From Hydrogenovibrio thermophilus (GTDB lineage: Bacteria > Pseudomonadota > Gammaproteobacteria > Thiomicrospirales > Thiomicrospiraceae): DNA of 64,000 bases. The stretch spans positions 620,001 through 684,000 of the forward strand of contig NZ_CP035033.1 in NCBI RefSeq assembly GCF_004028275.1, written 5' to 3'. The notes below the pieces were generated by a model, which was given only the letters and a program-made list of their open reading frames with translations, searched no databases and had not been told where the DNA came from. The translations under genes and the position numbers were made by a program. This document shows positions 56,175 to 64,000 of the stretch, in pieces (position 1 is the stretch's first letter; each line of letters begins with the position of its first letter).

Positions 56175-56999
56175 TTAAGGGTGTACCTGACGGCGAATCT
56201 GGTTAACGTCGTCTTCGGTCAGCCCTAATACTTGAATAGTGTCTTCGTACAGAACCGGTAATTCGGTTTCGAGAATATTCTTTTTGTTTTCCAGCGCTAA
56301 GACGTGCGCCAATTCCAGCATGGCCGTCAGTTGGCGAATGTCTTTATCCTTGATGCGCTTCAGGTCGTCTTCATGGTGCAGCAAAATCGCTTTGCAGACT
56401 TCATCTTTCAAGCCCCAATCTTTGGTCATGACGTAGCCCACTGCACTGTGCGTGGTGCCGAAACGGGCGTATTCATCCTGGTGGACTTGGTAATGATTCA
56501 TCAAACTGGCCACAAAGGTTTCCGGGTGCAGTTTGTCGAGTTCGGCGAATAGGAAAGTGCCGATGTCGTGCACCAATCCAAACATATAAGCTTCGGCCGT
56601 ATTCAGTAAATTCAGTTTTTTGGACAGTTGTACCAGAATATCGGCAATGACGATGCTGTGATAGGACAGGCCTTGCACTGGGCTGGCGTCGAGCATTTTC
56701 TGAATTTGCACACAGAAGACATAGTGTTTGATGTTTTTCAGGCCGAGAAAGTCGATGGCGGCGTCGATGGATTGGATGCTTTTCGGTTGCGGTTTCTTCT
56801 GGCTGAGTTTGTTGGCCAGCGCCACCAAGTCACCTGCTAGTGTCGGGCTGGTGGAAACCAGTTCCTTGATTTTCGACGGGTTGGGAAATTCGTATAAATC
56901 GAGTAGTTTGCGCAATTCCATGACTTCCCGTGGGATGGTCACCACCGGGTAGTTGGCGAGGAGTTGGCGGGCAACATCAACCTGATCTTTCAATGACAT
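56175..56999 (-). CDS. HDOD-domain signalling protein
   Basis: The 274-residue soluble protein consists mainly of one HDOD domain (about residues 18-215), seen in LLDLYEFPNPSKIKELVSTSPTLAGDLVALAN and GLVHDIGTFLFAEL (quoted in parts from positions 56560-56905). HDOD proteins are HD-fold relatives that usually lack phosphodiesterase residues and act as scaffolds in signalling, often linked to c-di-GMP. Here it follows waaA by 16 bases on the same strand, so it is probably the tail of the LPS transcript. Its target is unknown. Confidence 0.88.
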   Translation of the reverse strand: MSLKDQVDVARQLLANYPVVTIPREVMELRKLLDLYEFPNPSKIKELVSTSPTLAGDLVALANKLSQKKPQPKSIQSIDAAIDFLGLKNIKHYVFCVQIQKMLDASPVQGLSYHSIVIADILVQLSKKLNLLNTAEAYMFGLVHDIGTFLFAELDKLHPETFVASLMNHYQVHQDEYARFGTTHSAVGYVMTKDWGLKDEVCKAILLHHEDDLKRIKDKDIRQLTAMLELAHVLALENKKNILETELPVLYEDTIQVLGLTEDDVNQIRRQVHP

Positions 57000-57015
57000 A
57001 GTGCAACCTGATTCG

Positions 57016-58368
57016 TTATTTTTCTGTTGTTGTCTGAGAGGGATTTGGCGCTAAAAAGGGTTTGATGGCGTCCATAAAACGTGGCAAGGCACCGGATTGC
57101 TTTTTGAAGCAGTTATAAGCGCGCTCCGCGTACGCCTGGCGCTGTTCCGGGTTTTGCGCAAACAGTACCAGTTGTTCGCCGAGCTGAATGTCGTCGTCGG
57201 CGATGGAGACCGCATTGTCGTCCTTGAAGGTATCGTAAAGCGCTTGCAAATTCATGTGGTATTGGCCGGATAAAACCGGTTTGCCCAATGCGGCCGGTTC
57301 CAGAATGTTATGGCCGCCGAACGGCACCAGGCTGCCGCCGATGAAGGCGACGTCGCCGACTTGGAACCAAAGCATCAATTCACCGATGGTGTCGGCCAGA
57401 TAAACCTGTGTATCAGCGGTGACCGTCTCGCCACGGGAACGCACCGCAACCTTGAGGTCGGATTGTTCGAGAAGCTTCGCGACCTCGGTAAAGCGGTCGG
57501 TGTGTCGCGGCACCAAAATCAATAACGCGTCCGGCGTGGATTTCAATAAAGCCCGGTGGGCATTCAGCATGAGAGCTTCTTCGGAAGTCGAACTGTCTTT
57601 CACCGGGCCATGGGTGCTGGCAGCGACCCAAATGAACCGTTTGTCGGAGTGGGCGTCTTTTCGCCAGGCCTGGGCGTTTTCGGCTAAATCGGCCGGAATG
57701 TGGATGTCGGATTTCAGATTGCCGAGTTGTTGAATGCGATCCCGGTGGACACCGAGTGCGACCAAGTGGTCGGTATCGGCGGTGAACTGGCTGGCAATCA
57801 ATTGGGTTTGGTTCAGTGCGTTGGCAATCAGGCGCGCGCCCCATTTGCGGTAGGCTTGAAAGGATTTTTCCTTGATGCGCGCATTCGCCAGGACCAGCGG
57901 AATCTGGTGGTCATGGCAGGCCTGGTATAAATTCGGCCAGATTTCGGTTTCCACCATAATCACCAGTTTGGGGGCGATTTTATCCAGGAATCGCTGTACG
58001 GCGCCAGGGTAGTCGTAGGGAATCATTTGATGTTGAATCGGTATCGGGGCGAAGCGAAGCGCTTGTTGTGCGCCTTGGGTTGAACCGCTGGTCAAGGTGA
58101 TGGGCGTGTCCGGATACTGGGCTTTCAGCTCGGTGAGCAATGGAAAGATGGAGCGGGTTTCGCCGACGGAGACGGCGTGGATCCAGATACCGCCTTTTTG
58201 GAACGGTTGATTGTTCCAGCCGAATCGAGCACGGAAGCATTGTGGGATAGGCGCATAATCGTTTTCCTGACGAGCTTGCCTGTCGGCTTTCCGGCAGCGT
58301 TTCCACCCGGAGTAGGCGATCAGCGGAAACGCCAGGAATAACAAAAATCGGTAGAGCCAAAGTCCCAT
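57016..58368 (-). CDS. waaA: 3-deoxy-D-manno-octulosonic acid (Kdo) transferase
   Basis: This 450-residue GT-B glycosyltransferase adds Kdo to lipid A precursor at the cytoplasmic face of the inner membrane, to which a hydrophobic N-terminal helix (LYRFLLFLAFPLIAYSGW) anchors it. The motifs IWIHAVSVGETRS (about residue 62) and GGSLVPFGGHNILEPA (about residue 340) are diagnostic. It starts 12 bases after kdsD. It carries one exact palindrome (57664) and one with a single change (57916-57925). Confidence 0.96.
   Translation of the reverse strand: MGLWLYRFLLFLAFPLIAYSGWKRCRKADRQARQENDYAPIPQCFRARFGWNNQPFQKGGIWIHAVSVGETRSIFPLLTELKAQYPDTPITLTSGSTQGAQQALRFAPIPIQHQMIPYDYPGAVQRFLDKIAPKLVIMVETEIWPNLYQACHDHQIPLVLANARIKEKSFQAYRKWGARLIANALNQTQLIASQFTADTDHLVALGVHRDRIQQLGNLKSDIHIPADLAENAQAWRKDAHSDKRFIWVAASTHGPVKDSSTSEEALMLNAHRALLKSTPDALLILVPRHTDRFTEVAKLLEQSDLKVAVRSRGETVTADTQVYLADTIGELMLWFQVGDVAFIGGSLVPFGGHNILEPAALGKPVLSGQYHMNLQALYDTFKDDNAVSIADDDIQLGEQLVLFAQNPEQRQAYAERAYNCFKKQSGALPRFMDAIKPFLAPNPSQTTTEK
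57664..57673. repeat. CCAGGCCTGG palindrome, exact, in waaA
   Basis: Read on the minus strand as Gln-Ala-Trp; flanks are CTTTTCG and GCGTTTT. Confidence 0.95.
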
Positions 58369-58380
58369 CGTCTGTAACCG

Positions 58381-59316
58381 TTATCGGTTCAGGTCGTAAA
58401 TTTGAATGACGCCGACGATGCGGTTCTGATCCGAGACCAGCAAGGAGGTGATTTTTTGTTGGGTCATCATCTCTTCGGCATCGGATAGGCGAGCTTCGGC
58501 ATCGATGGTTTTCGGTTGGCGTTTCATGATGTCGCCCGCGGTTTTCTGCAAGAAGGTATCGGTGTTTTCTTCCATTTGACGACGTAAATCGCCGTCGGTG
58601 ATGATGCCTTCGCCATTGTTGACGATACACAGCCCGAGGCGTCCGTCGGTCATGGTATGAATGATTTCTTTCATGTTGGCCGTGGCCGGAATGAATGGCA
58701 GGTTTTCCGATTTCATTTCGTGTTTGACGCGGGTTAAGAGTTTGCGCCCGAGGCTGCCACCCGGGTGGAAACGGGCAAAATCTTGCGGCTGGAAGTCGCG
58801 GGCTTCCATCAGGGCGACGGCCAGCGCATCGCCCATCACCAGCGTGGCGGTGGTGGATGAGGTCGGCGCCAGTTGATGTGGGCAGGCTTCTTGCGGCACG
58901 GCAATGTTCAGATGGAACTCGGAGTTTTTCGCCAGGGTCGATTCCGGGCGGCCGGTCATGGAGATGATGATGTTGCCGTTGTCTTTCAAGAATGGAATCA
59001 ATTTGATGACTTCCTCGGTTTCGCCGGAGTTGGAAATCGCCAAAAAAATGTCTTTCGGTGAGATCATGCCGAGATCGCCATGGAAGGCTTCGCCCGGGTG
59101 CATGAAAAAACACGGGGTGCCGGTGCTGGCCAGGGTGGCCATGATTTTTTTGCCGATGAGGCCGGATTTGCCCATGCCGCAAATCACCAGACGCCCCTGT
59201 GTTTTGAGAATGGCGTCAACGCTTCGGGCAAAGTTGTCGTCCAGCAATTGTTTCAAGTGGGTGATGGCTTCGGCTTCAATGTCGAAAACCCGTTTTGCAA
59301 TGTCAATAGCGCTCAT
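58381..59316 (-). CDS. kdsD: D-arabinose-5-phosphate isomerase
   Basis: A 311-residue enzyme that turns ribulose-5-phosphate into arabinose-5-phosphate, the first step to Kdo. The SIS domain (about 40-175) has CGMGKSGLIGKKI and SNSGETEEV; two CBS domains fill residues 205-311. It is immediately upstream of waaA, so the supply and the use of Kdo are encoded together. A dyad, AAGCAAATGCTT, lies about 60 bases before the start. Confidence 0.96.
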   Translation of the reverse strand: MSAIDIAKRVFDIEAEAITHLKQLLDDNFARSVDAILKTQGRLVICGMGKSGLIGKKIMATLASTGTPCFFMHPGEAFHGDLGMISPKDIFLAISNSGETEEVIKLIPFLKDNGNIIISMTGRPESTLAKNSEFHLNIAVPQEACPHQLAPTSSTTATLVMGDALAVALMEARDFQPQDFARFHPGGSLGRKLLTRVKHEMKSENLPFIPATANMKEIIHTMTDGRLGLCIVNNGEGIITDGDLRRQMEENTDTFLQKTAGDIMKRQPKTIDAEARLSDAEEMMTQQKITSLLVSDQNRIVGVIQIYDLNR

Positions 59317-59373
59317 GTCTTTCCCTTACGGATGTGTTCGATGGGCTGAGGGTGCTCAGCCAGAATCATATTA

Positions 59374-59385
59374 AAGCAAATGCTT
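59374..59385. promoter_or_regulatory. Second copy of AAGCAAATGCTT, upstream of kdsD
   Basis: Dyad of 5-2-5 identical over 12 bases to the core of the 16-bp dyad before the rhodanese gene (41873-41884). It lies in the 76-base space between the PagL-like gene and kdsD. Confidence 0.4.
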
Positions 59386-59392
59386 AACGTGA

Positions 59393-60052
59393 TTAAAACT
59401 TATAGGCAATGTGTAAATTGTGAAAATCCGTGCCCGGGTTCGGCGTTTCGATATTGGCGTTGGAGATGTGCAGATAGCGATAACCGATTTCAAACTGGTC
59501 GCTTTGCACCCCCAGGCCGAAAATACTGCCGAATTGAAATTGGGTGGATTTGAATTCGTTTTCGATGGTGACGTCCGACAGGTATTGCGGACCGCCGCCG
59601 AGTTCCAAATAGGGTTTGATCTGGCCGGTTTTCCAAATGTAATGAAACACCGGGGTCAAGCCGACAATATAACCGCTTTTATTGTCGGCGTCCTTGTCGG
59701 TGGAGTACCAGTAGTTCGCATTGATTTCCCAGCGCCCGCCAATCCGAAAATGCTCGTTTTCGAATAACGGTTTTTGCCAGTCGGCCCCGAAGGCGAAGCG
59801 ATTGTTTTGGATGGTGTTGTCGGCACCGACATCAACACTCAGTGATAATTTGTCGGTATTCAAACTTGGATCAAAAGAACAAGGGGCCTGTCCTTCGTAA
59901 CAGGCATAGCCGAACGAACCAATGGCCCCAATGATGGTGAGGTTCATTAATAAGTCGTTGGAGCTGTCGGCGTGCGCTTTTGGTGTGGTAATGGCAAACA
60001 ACAGAGAGAAAGCAATGAAAAGTGACCGCAAAGTCGGGTTAAAAACGAACAT
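59393..60052 (-). CDS. pagL: PagL-like lipid A 3-O-deacylase (acyloxyacyl hydrolase)
   Basis: The 219-residue outer-membrane protein has a signal peptide (about 28 residues, ending KAHADS) and a beta-rich mature part ending in an aromatic strand (LHIAYKF). The family's catalytic stretch is visible in YRYLHISNANIETPNPG: a His and a Ser two residues apart. Twelve residues after the Ser, where PagL has the third catalytic Glu, there is an Asp. Between the signal peptide and the barrel is a two-Cys loop (YACYEGQAPC). It would remove the 3-linked acyl chain of lipid A. It lies in the Kdo gene strand and diverges from hldE. Confidence 0.82.
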   Translation of the reverse strand: MFVFNPTLRSLFIAFSLLFAITTPKAHADSSNDLLMNLTIIGAIGSFGYACYEGQAPCSFDPSLNTDKLSLSVDVGADNTIQNNRFAFGADWQKPLFENEHFRIGGRWEINANYWYSTDKDADNKSGYIVGLTPVFHYIWKTGQIKPYLELGGGPQYLSDVTIENEFKSTQFQFGSIFGLGVQSDQFEIGYRYLHISNANIETPNPGTDFHNLHIAYKF

Positions 60053-60130
60053 TAAAATGGAATCCTGTTAGACTTATGTCAGAGTTTTAAATCATAATAA
60101 ATACTTTCGATATTTTAATCTAATCAATCC

Positions 60131-61552
60131 ATGAAAATGCACGATTTTTCCAAAACCAAAATTTTAGTCGTCGGTGATGTCATGTTGGACCAGTATTGGT
60201 CCGGTCGCGCAGGCCGTATTTCCCCTGAAGCGCCGGTGCCGGTGGTGAAAGTCGCGGACGAAGATGTTCGGGCCGGCGGCGCGGCCAATGTCGCACTGAA
60301 TATTGCCGATTTGGGCGCTCAGGTACAATTGATAGGAATTGTCGGGCGCGACAGTTTTGGTGAGCAACTTTCTCAAGTGTTGAAAGACGCCGATGTCACT
60401 TCCGATTGGGTGTATTCCGAAGCGGGCACCATATGTAAATTGCGTGTGCTGAGCCATCATCAGCAATTGATTCGGATGGATTTCGAAAACGCCGTGCCGG
60501 AAAAAGATGCGCAGGCATTGGCTGACTTGGTGGCCTCTCAGGTGGCGGCGTTCGATGTGGTGGTGATTTCCGATTACGCCAAAGGTGCCTTGCAGTATGT
60601 CGAGAAGATGATTGAGGCGGCCAAACGGCAGGACGTACCGGTGTTAATCGACCCGAAAGGTGATGATTTCACCCGTTACAGCGGTGCGACGCTGGTAAAG
60701 CCGAATCAAGGCGAATTCGAATTGATTGTCGGTGCCTGCCCGACCGAACAGGATGTGGTGGAACGTGGCGAAAAACTGATTCGTGACATTGATATCGATG
60801 CCTTGTTGGTGACGCGCAGTGAACATGGCATGGCATTGGTGGAACAGGGTGCGAAACCGACTTTGCTGAAATCGCAGGCGCAGGAAGTGTTTGACGTTAC
60901 CGGCGCCGGCGATACGGTGATTGCCACGCTGGCCACTGCGTTCGGCAGTGGCATGTCCTTACCGGATTCGGTGCGGTTGGCGAATGAGGCGGCCAGTATT
61001 GTGGTGCGTAAAGTCGGCACGTCGACGGTGACGCGGGTGGAGTTGGAAGAACAAGTGTATGCTTCGCAACGTCATCAGGCGTATATGTCGATGTCGGAAG
61101 ACGAGGTGGAAGCCTTGATTCGCTTGGCGCAGGAAAAAGGCGAGAAGGTGGTGTTCACCAACGGCTGTTTCGATTTGCTCCACAGTGGGCACGTGCGTTA
61201 TTTGAACGAGGCGGCGAAAACCGGCGACCGTCTGGTGGTGGCGGTGAACTCCGATGAATCGGTGAAGCTGTTGAAAGGCGACAGTCGCCCGATCGTTCCG
61301 TTGGAAGGGCGAATGGAATTGTTGTCGGCTTTGAGTTGCGTCGATTGGGTGGTGCCTTTCGGAGAGGAAACGCCGGAGCGTTTGATTTGTAAGTTGAAGC
61401 CGGATGTGCTGGTGAAAGGCGGCGATTACAAGCCGGACGAAATCGCCGGTGCACAGTGTGTGTGGGAGAATGGTGGCGAAGTCGCCGTTCTCTCGTTTTG
61501 GGACGGGTATTCCACCACCAATATGGTGGACAAAATCCAAGCGCAAGAATGA
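60131..61552 (+). CDS. hldE: Bifunctional heptose-7-phosphate kinase / heptose-1-phosphate adenylyltransferase
   Basis: This 473-residue fusion enzyme makes ADP-D-glycero-D-manno-heptose for the LPS inner core. The N-terminal ribokinase-like domain (about 1-318) includes MLDQYWSGRAGRISPEAPVP and the anion-hole DVTGAGDTVIATLA. The C-terminal nucleotidyltransferase (about 340-473) has FTNGCFDLLHSGHVRYL. gmhA, the preceding pathway step, follows 19 bases after the stop, an operon that needs only GmhB and HldD elsewhere. Confidence 0.97.
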   Translation: MKMHDFSKTKILVVGDVMLDQYWSGRAGRISPEAPVPVVKVADEDVRAGGAANVALNIADLGAQVQLIGIVGRDSFGEQLSQVLKDADVTSDWVYSEAGTICKLRVLSHHQQLIRMDFENAVPEKDAQALADLVASQVAAFDVVVISDYAKGALQYVEKMIEAAKRQDVPVLIDPKGDDFTRYSGATLVKPNQGEFELIVGACPTEQDVVERGEKLIRDIDIDALLVTRSEHGMALVEQGAKPTLLKSQAQEVFDVTGAGDTVIATLATAFGSGMSLPDSVRLANEAASIVVRKVGTSTVTRVELEEQVYASQRHQAYMSMSEDEVEALIRLAQEKGEKVVFTNGCFDLLHSGHVRYLNEAAKTGDRLVVAVNSDESVKLLKGDSRPIVPLEGRMELLSALSCVDWVVPFGEETPERLICKLKPDVLVKGGDYKPDEIAGAQCVWENGGEVAVLSFWDGYSTTNMVDKIQAQE

Positions 61553-61571
61553 AAAGTGGAAAAAACGTGTA

Positions 61572-62129
61572 ATGAACTTAGAACATGCTTTGCAAGCGCA
61601 TCAAAAAGCCATACAATCTGTAACTGAATCGTCACAAATACTTACGGAACTGGTTGATAGAATGGTTCGGTCCCTCAAAGAGGGTGGAAAGGTTCTGTGG
61701 ATGGGGAACGGTGGCAGTGCGGCGGATGCTCAGCACATGGCGGCGGAATTGATGGTGCGTTACGTGAAGAACCGTGCACCGCTGGCGTCAATCGCTTTGA
61801 CGACGGACAGTTCCATTTTAACCGCGCACACCAACGACTTTGAATTCGAGACCCTGTTTTCCCGTCAAATCGAAGGTTTGGCCAGGCCTGGTGATATTGT
61901 GATCGGTTTGTCGACATCGGGTCGTAGCCCCAACGTCGTAAAAGGGATTGAGAAAGCCCGTGACCTTGGGTGTGTCACCGTGGCCATGACCGGCAACCAG
62001 CCGAGCGTATTGGCCGAGATTTCAGATTTCTGTTTTCAAGTGGATTCGGACGAGACCGCTCGGATACAGGAAGCGCACAGCTTCATCAGCCATCTTCTCT
62101 GCGAAGGGCTGGATGAAGAGTTTGGATAG
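61572..62129 (+). CDS. gmhA: Sedoheptulose-7-phosphate isomerase
   Basis: The 185-residue SIS-domain protein has WMGNGGSAADAQHMAAEL (about residue 48) and GLSTSGRSPNVVKGIEKA (about residue 115), as in GmhA/DiaA. Its place behind hldE makes the heptose isomerase the better call than the replication factor DiaA, but the two are hard to separate by sequence alone. The frame runs upstream into hldE; the ATG at 61572 gives the family N-terminus. One exact palindrome is read in a third phase, as Ala-Arg-Pro-Gly. Confidence 0.9.
   Translation: MNLEHALQAHQKAIQSVTESSQILTELVDRMVRSLKEGGKVLWMGNGGSAADAQHMAAELMVRYVKNRAPLASIALTTDSSILTAHTNDFEFETLFSRQIEGLARPGDIVIGLSTSGRSPNVVKGIEKARDLGCVTVAMTGNQPSVLAEISDFCFQVDSDETARIQEAHSFISHLLCEGLDEEFG
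61882..61891. repeat. CCAGGCCTGG palindrome, exact, in gmhA
   Basis: Read as Ala-Arg-Pro-Gly, the only exact copy in this codon phase. Confidence 0.95.
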
Positions 62130-62186
62130 GAGGTTCATGCTTTTCCATTGAGCTTCCGGTACGTACGACTGTTTTGAGGGTGCTCA

Positions 62187-63155
62187 ATGTCTTATATCCT
62201 AGCGGCCGATGTCGGCGCGACCAAAGTGTTGTTGCAGGCATCGGATACGACCAAGAATCTCGTGTTGGCCGAGAAACGCTACCTCAGTGCCGATTTCCCT
62301 TCCTTGACGGCATTGATTGAAACCTTTCAATCCGAATTCGATTTGCCGGCCATCGATGCTGCTTGTCTGGGGTTACCCGGCCCCGTCAAAAGTCGTCGCG
62401 CCGAGTTGACCAATTTACCTTGGACTGTGGATGCGGATGCCCTGGAAACCTTATGTGGCATCGATCGTGTCGATATTATCAATGATTTTTATGCAGCAGC
62501 CCTCGGTGTGGACGATTTGCAGCCAGACGATTTGGTATGTTTGCAGGAAGGCCAATACGACATCACCGGTAATCGACTGGTGGTCGGTGCCGGTTCCGGT
62601 TTGGGCGTGGCGCCGGTCAAGAATTGCAACGGCGCCTTTATCCCCCAGCCTTCCGAAGGCGGTCACGCCGACTTCGCCCCCGTCAATAATGAACAAGACG
62701 ATATTCTGGCTTGGTTGCGCAAGAAATGGCCGCATGTTTCCTATGAGCGCTTACTGTCCGGCGAGGGCTTGGAAACCCTTTATTTCTTTTACAGCATCCA
62801 AGCTCACGGCCACGGCAAGCGCGGCATTAATGCCGCCGAAATTCATCAAGCCGCGTTGGACGGTGAGCAGATCGCGGTACAGACGTTGGATACGTTTGTT
62901 GAAATTTACGGCGCTTACATTGGTAATGCCGCACTGATTTGGGAGCCGCAGGCCGGTATTTTTGTGGCGGGCGGCATTGCACCTAAAATACAGGATTGGA
63001 TGACGCAACCTCGCTTTATCCACGCGTTTCTGAACAAAGGGCGCATGAAAAAGATCGTCGAAACCTTTCCGATTTATTTAGTGGTGAACGAGTCGGTGGG
63101 ATTGTTGGGTGCGATTCGGCATGCCCGAAGCTTGCTGAACGCCCATCCGGAATAA
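62187..63155 (+). CDS. glk: Glucokinase
   Basis: The 322-residue ROK-unrelated, E. coli-type glucokinase phosphorylates glucose with ATP. The phosphate-binding [14 protein letters not shown] is at the N-terminus; the sugar-binding [10 protein letters not shown] lies near residue 97 and the second nucleotide motif [12 protein letters not shown] near residue 132; [10 protein letters not shown] is towards the C-terminus. It is followed by glgC 50 bases later, which suggests a glucose-to-glycogen group. Confidence 0.95.
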   Translation: MSYILAADVGATKVLLQASDTTKNLVLAEKRYLSADFPSLTALIETFQSEFDLPAIDAACLGLPGPVKSRRAELTNLPWTVDADALETLCGIDRVDIINDFYAAALGVDDLQPDDLVCLQEGQYDITGNRLVVGAGSGLGVAPVKNCNGAFIPQPSEGGHADFAPVNNEQDDILAWLRKKWPHVSYERLLSGEGLETLYFFYSIQAHGHGKRGINAAEIHQAALDGEQIAVQTLDTFVEIYGAYIGNAALIWEPQAGIFVAGGIAPKIQDWMTQPRFIHAFLNKGRMKKIVETFPIYLVVNESVGLLGAIRHARSLLNAHPE

Positions 63156-63205
63156 CTCGTCACAATCATTATTTCCAGTTGCACGAACCGAGAGGAGGTG
63201 ACCGC

Positions 63206-64000
63206 ATGAAGTACTATTGCGAAACGAAAACCGCAACGGACTTGACCCGTAAGACATTGGCGCTGGTGTTGGCCGGCGGGGAAGGAAGCCGATTGAAGGA
63301 ATTGACGAAATGGCGAGCCAAGCCGGCGGTTCCGTTCGGTGGCAAATACCGCATTGTCGATTTCGTGTTATCCAATTGTGTGAATTCCGGGATTCGCAAA
63401 ATCGGCGTCTTGACCCAATACAAGTCCCACTCGTTGATTCGTCATATCCAGCGAGCCTGGTCGTTTATGCGATACGAAGTCGGGGAGTTCGTCGAGTTGC
63501 TACCGGCTCAGCAACGGGTGGACAAAGGTTGGTATAAAGGTACAGCCGATGCCTTGTATCAAAATTTGGACATCTTGCGCCGCCATACCCCGGAGTATGT
63601 GCTGGTGTTGGGGGGCGACCATATTTATTCGATGGATTACAGCAAGATGCTGTATGAACATGCCGAGTCCGGTGCGGACGTCACCATCGGTTGCATCGAG
63701 GTGCCCAGAATGGAAGCGACCGGTTTCGGCGTCATGTCGGTTAATGAAAATCTGGAAATCACCAAATTTACCGAAAAGCCGGCCGACCCGGAACCCATGC
63801 CCGGTAAGCCGGATAAGGCGCTGGCTTCGATGGGGATTTATGTGTTTTCCACGGAGTTCTTGTTCGAAAAATTGATTGAAGACGCCGACAACATGACCTC
63901 ATCGCGGGATTTCGGCAAAGACATTATTCCGTCGGTGATTGCCGATTGGCATGTGCGTGCTTTTCCGTTTCAGGATGATGACGGCAGTCCTGTGTACTGG
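63206..64000 (+). CDS. glgC: Glucose-1-phosphate adenylyltransferase, 3' end missing
   Basis: The first 265 residues are in the window. The start at 63206 has a near-perfect AGAGGAGGTG ribosome site. The nucleotide-binding signature [27 protein letters not shown] covers about residues 20-46, [10 protein letters not shown] binds [13 protein letters not shown] holds the catalytic Asp, and FTEKPADP contacts the sugar phosphate. The enzyme makes ADP-glucose, the committed step of glycogen synthesis. The remaining part of about 160 residues, including the allosteric beta-helix domain, lies beyond the window. Confidence 0.95.
   Translation, partial: MKYYCETKTATDLTRKTLALVLAGGEGSRLKELTKWRAKPAVPFGGKYRIVDFVLSNCVNSGIRKIGVLTQYKSHSLIRHIQRAWSFMRYEVGEFVELLPAQQRVDKGWYKGTADALYQNLDILRRHTPEYVLVLGGDHIYSMDYSKMLYEHAESGADVTIGCIEVPRMEATGFGVMSVNENLEITKFTEKPADPEPMPGKPDKALASMGIYVFSTEFLFEKLIEDADNMTSSRDFGKDIIPSVIADWHVRAFPFQDDDGSPVYW

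Noticed and set aside
57980..59182. A 400-residue frame overlapping kdsD and waaA in another phase
   Set aside because: Its low-complexity His/Arg/Ser composition and the two well-defined genes on the same DNA rule it out.

Overview
The window is ordinary chromosomal DNA of a Gram-negative gammaproteobacterium. Evidence for this is the gene order miaB-ybeZ-ybeY-ybeX-lnt followed by ybeL / leuS-lptE-holA ... nadD-rsfS-rlmH, together with Kdo and heptose LPS genes, an OMPLA phospholipase, lipoprotein maturation genes and RND efflux. The mix of a TorF-type porin, a periplasmic rhodanese and anaerobic coproporphyrinogen oxidase would fit a Thiomicrospira/Hydrogenovibrio-like sulfur oxidiser, but that placement is an inference I could not test. 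No phage, insertion sequence, CRISPR array, rRNA or tRNA was recognised.

Layout. 0-5.4 kb: tripartite RND efflux operon (outer-membrane channel cut by the window edge, adaptor, permease). 5.4-9.2 kb: CobW-type GTPase, diguanylate cyclase, repeat-containing lipoprotein, DUF2892 membrane protein, ModE-like regulator. 9.2-16.1 kb: rplM-rpsI, nrdA under tandem NrdR boxes, a major porin, a cysteine-cluster protein, a TorF-type porin. 16.2-21.3 kb: an unusual locus of four prepilin-like genes enclosing a response regulator and a histidine kinase. 21.3-27 kb: miaB-ybeZ-ybeY-corC-lnt. 27-35.4 kb: ybeL-like gene divergent from leuS-lptE-holA-proA, a DnaJ-related gene divergent from nadD-rsfS-rlmH. 35.5-38.1 kb: two tandem DUF1254 proteins. 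38.4-43.9 kb: patatin and pldA in overlap, a protein with widely separated PilZ motifs, a periplasmic rhodanese, a coiled-coil membrane protein. 44-50.8 kb: rpsT, murJ, ribF-ileS-lspA. 51-56.2 kb: mltB, rlmKL, hemN (with an FNR-like site). 56.1-62.1 kb: LPS module (HDOD protein, waaA, kdsD, PagL-like; divergent hldE-gmhA). 62.2-64 kb: glk and the start of glgC.

The most striking signal is not a gene. The 10-bp perfect palindrome CCAGGCCTGG occurs 21 times exactly (about 0.06 expected at even base composition), with six more copies one base off. Seven exact copies are intergenic, several forming the stem of intrinsic terminators, and fourteen are inside genes, where it is read in all three codon phases (as Gln-Ala-Trp, Pro-Gly-Leu or Ala-Arg-Pro-Gly). 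It is commonly bracketed by A or T tracts a few bases away. This is DNA-level selection of a highly iterated palindrome, comparable in kind to DNA-uptake sequences or cyanobacterial HIP1; its role here is unknown. Several intrinsic terminators also share a conserved tail after the T-run (RTKTCTG).
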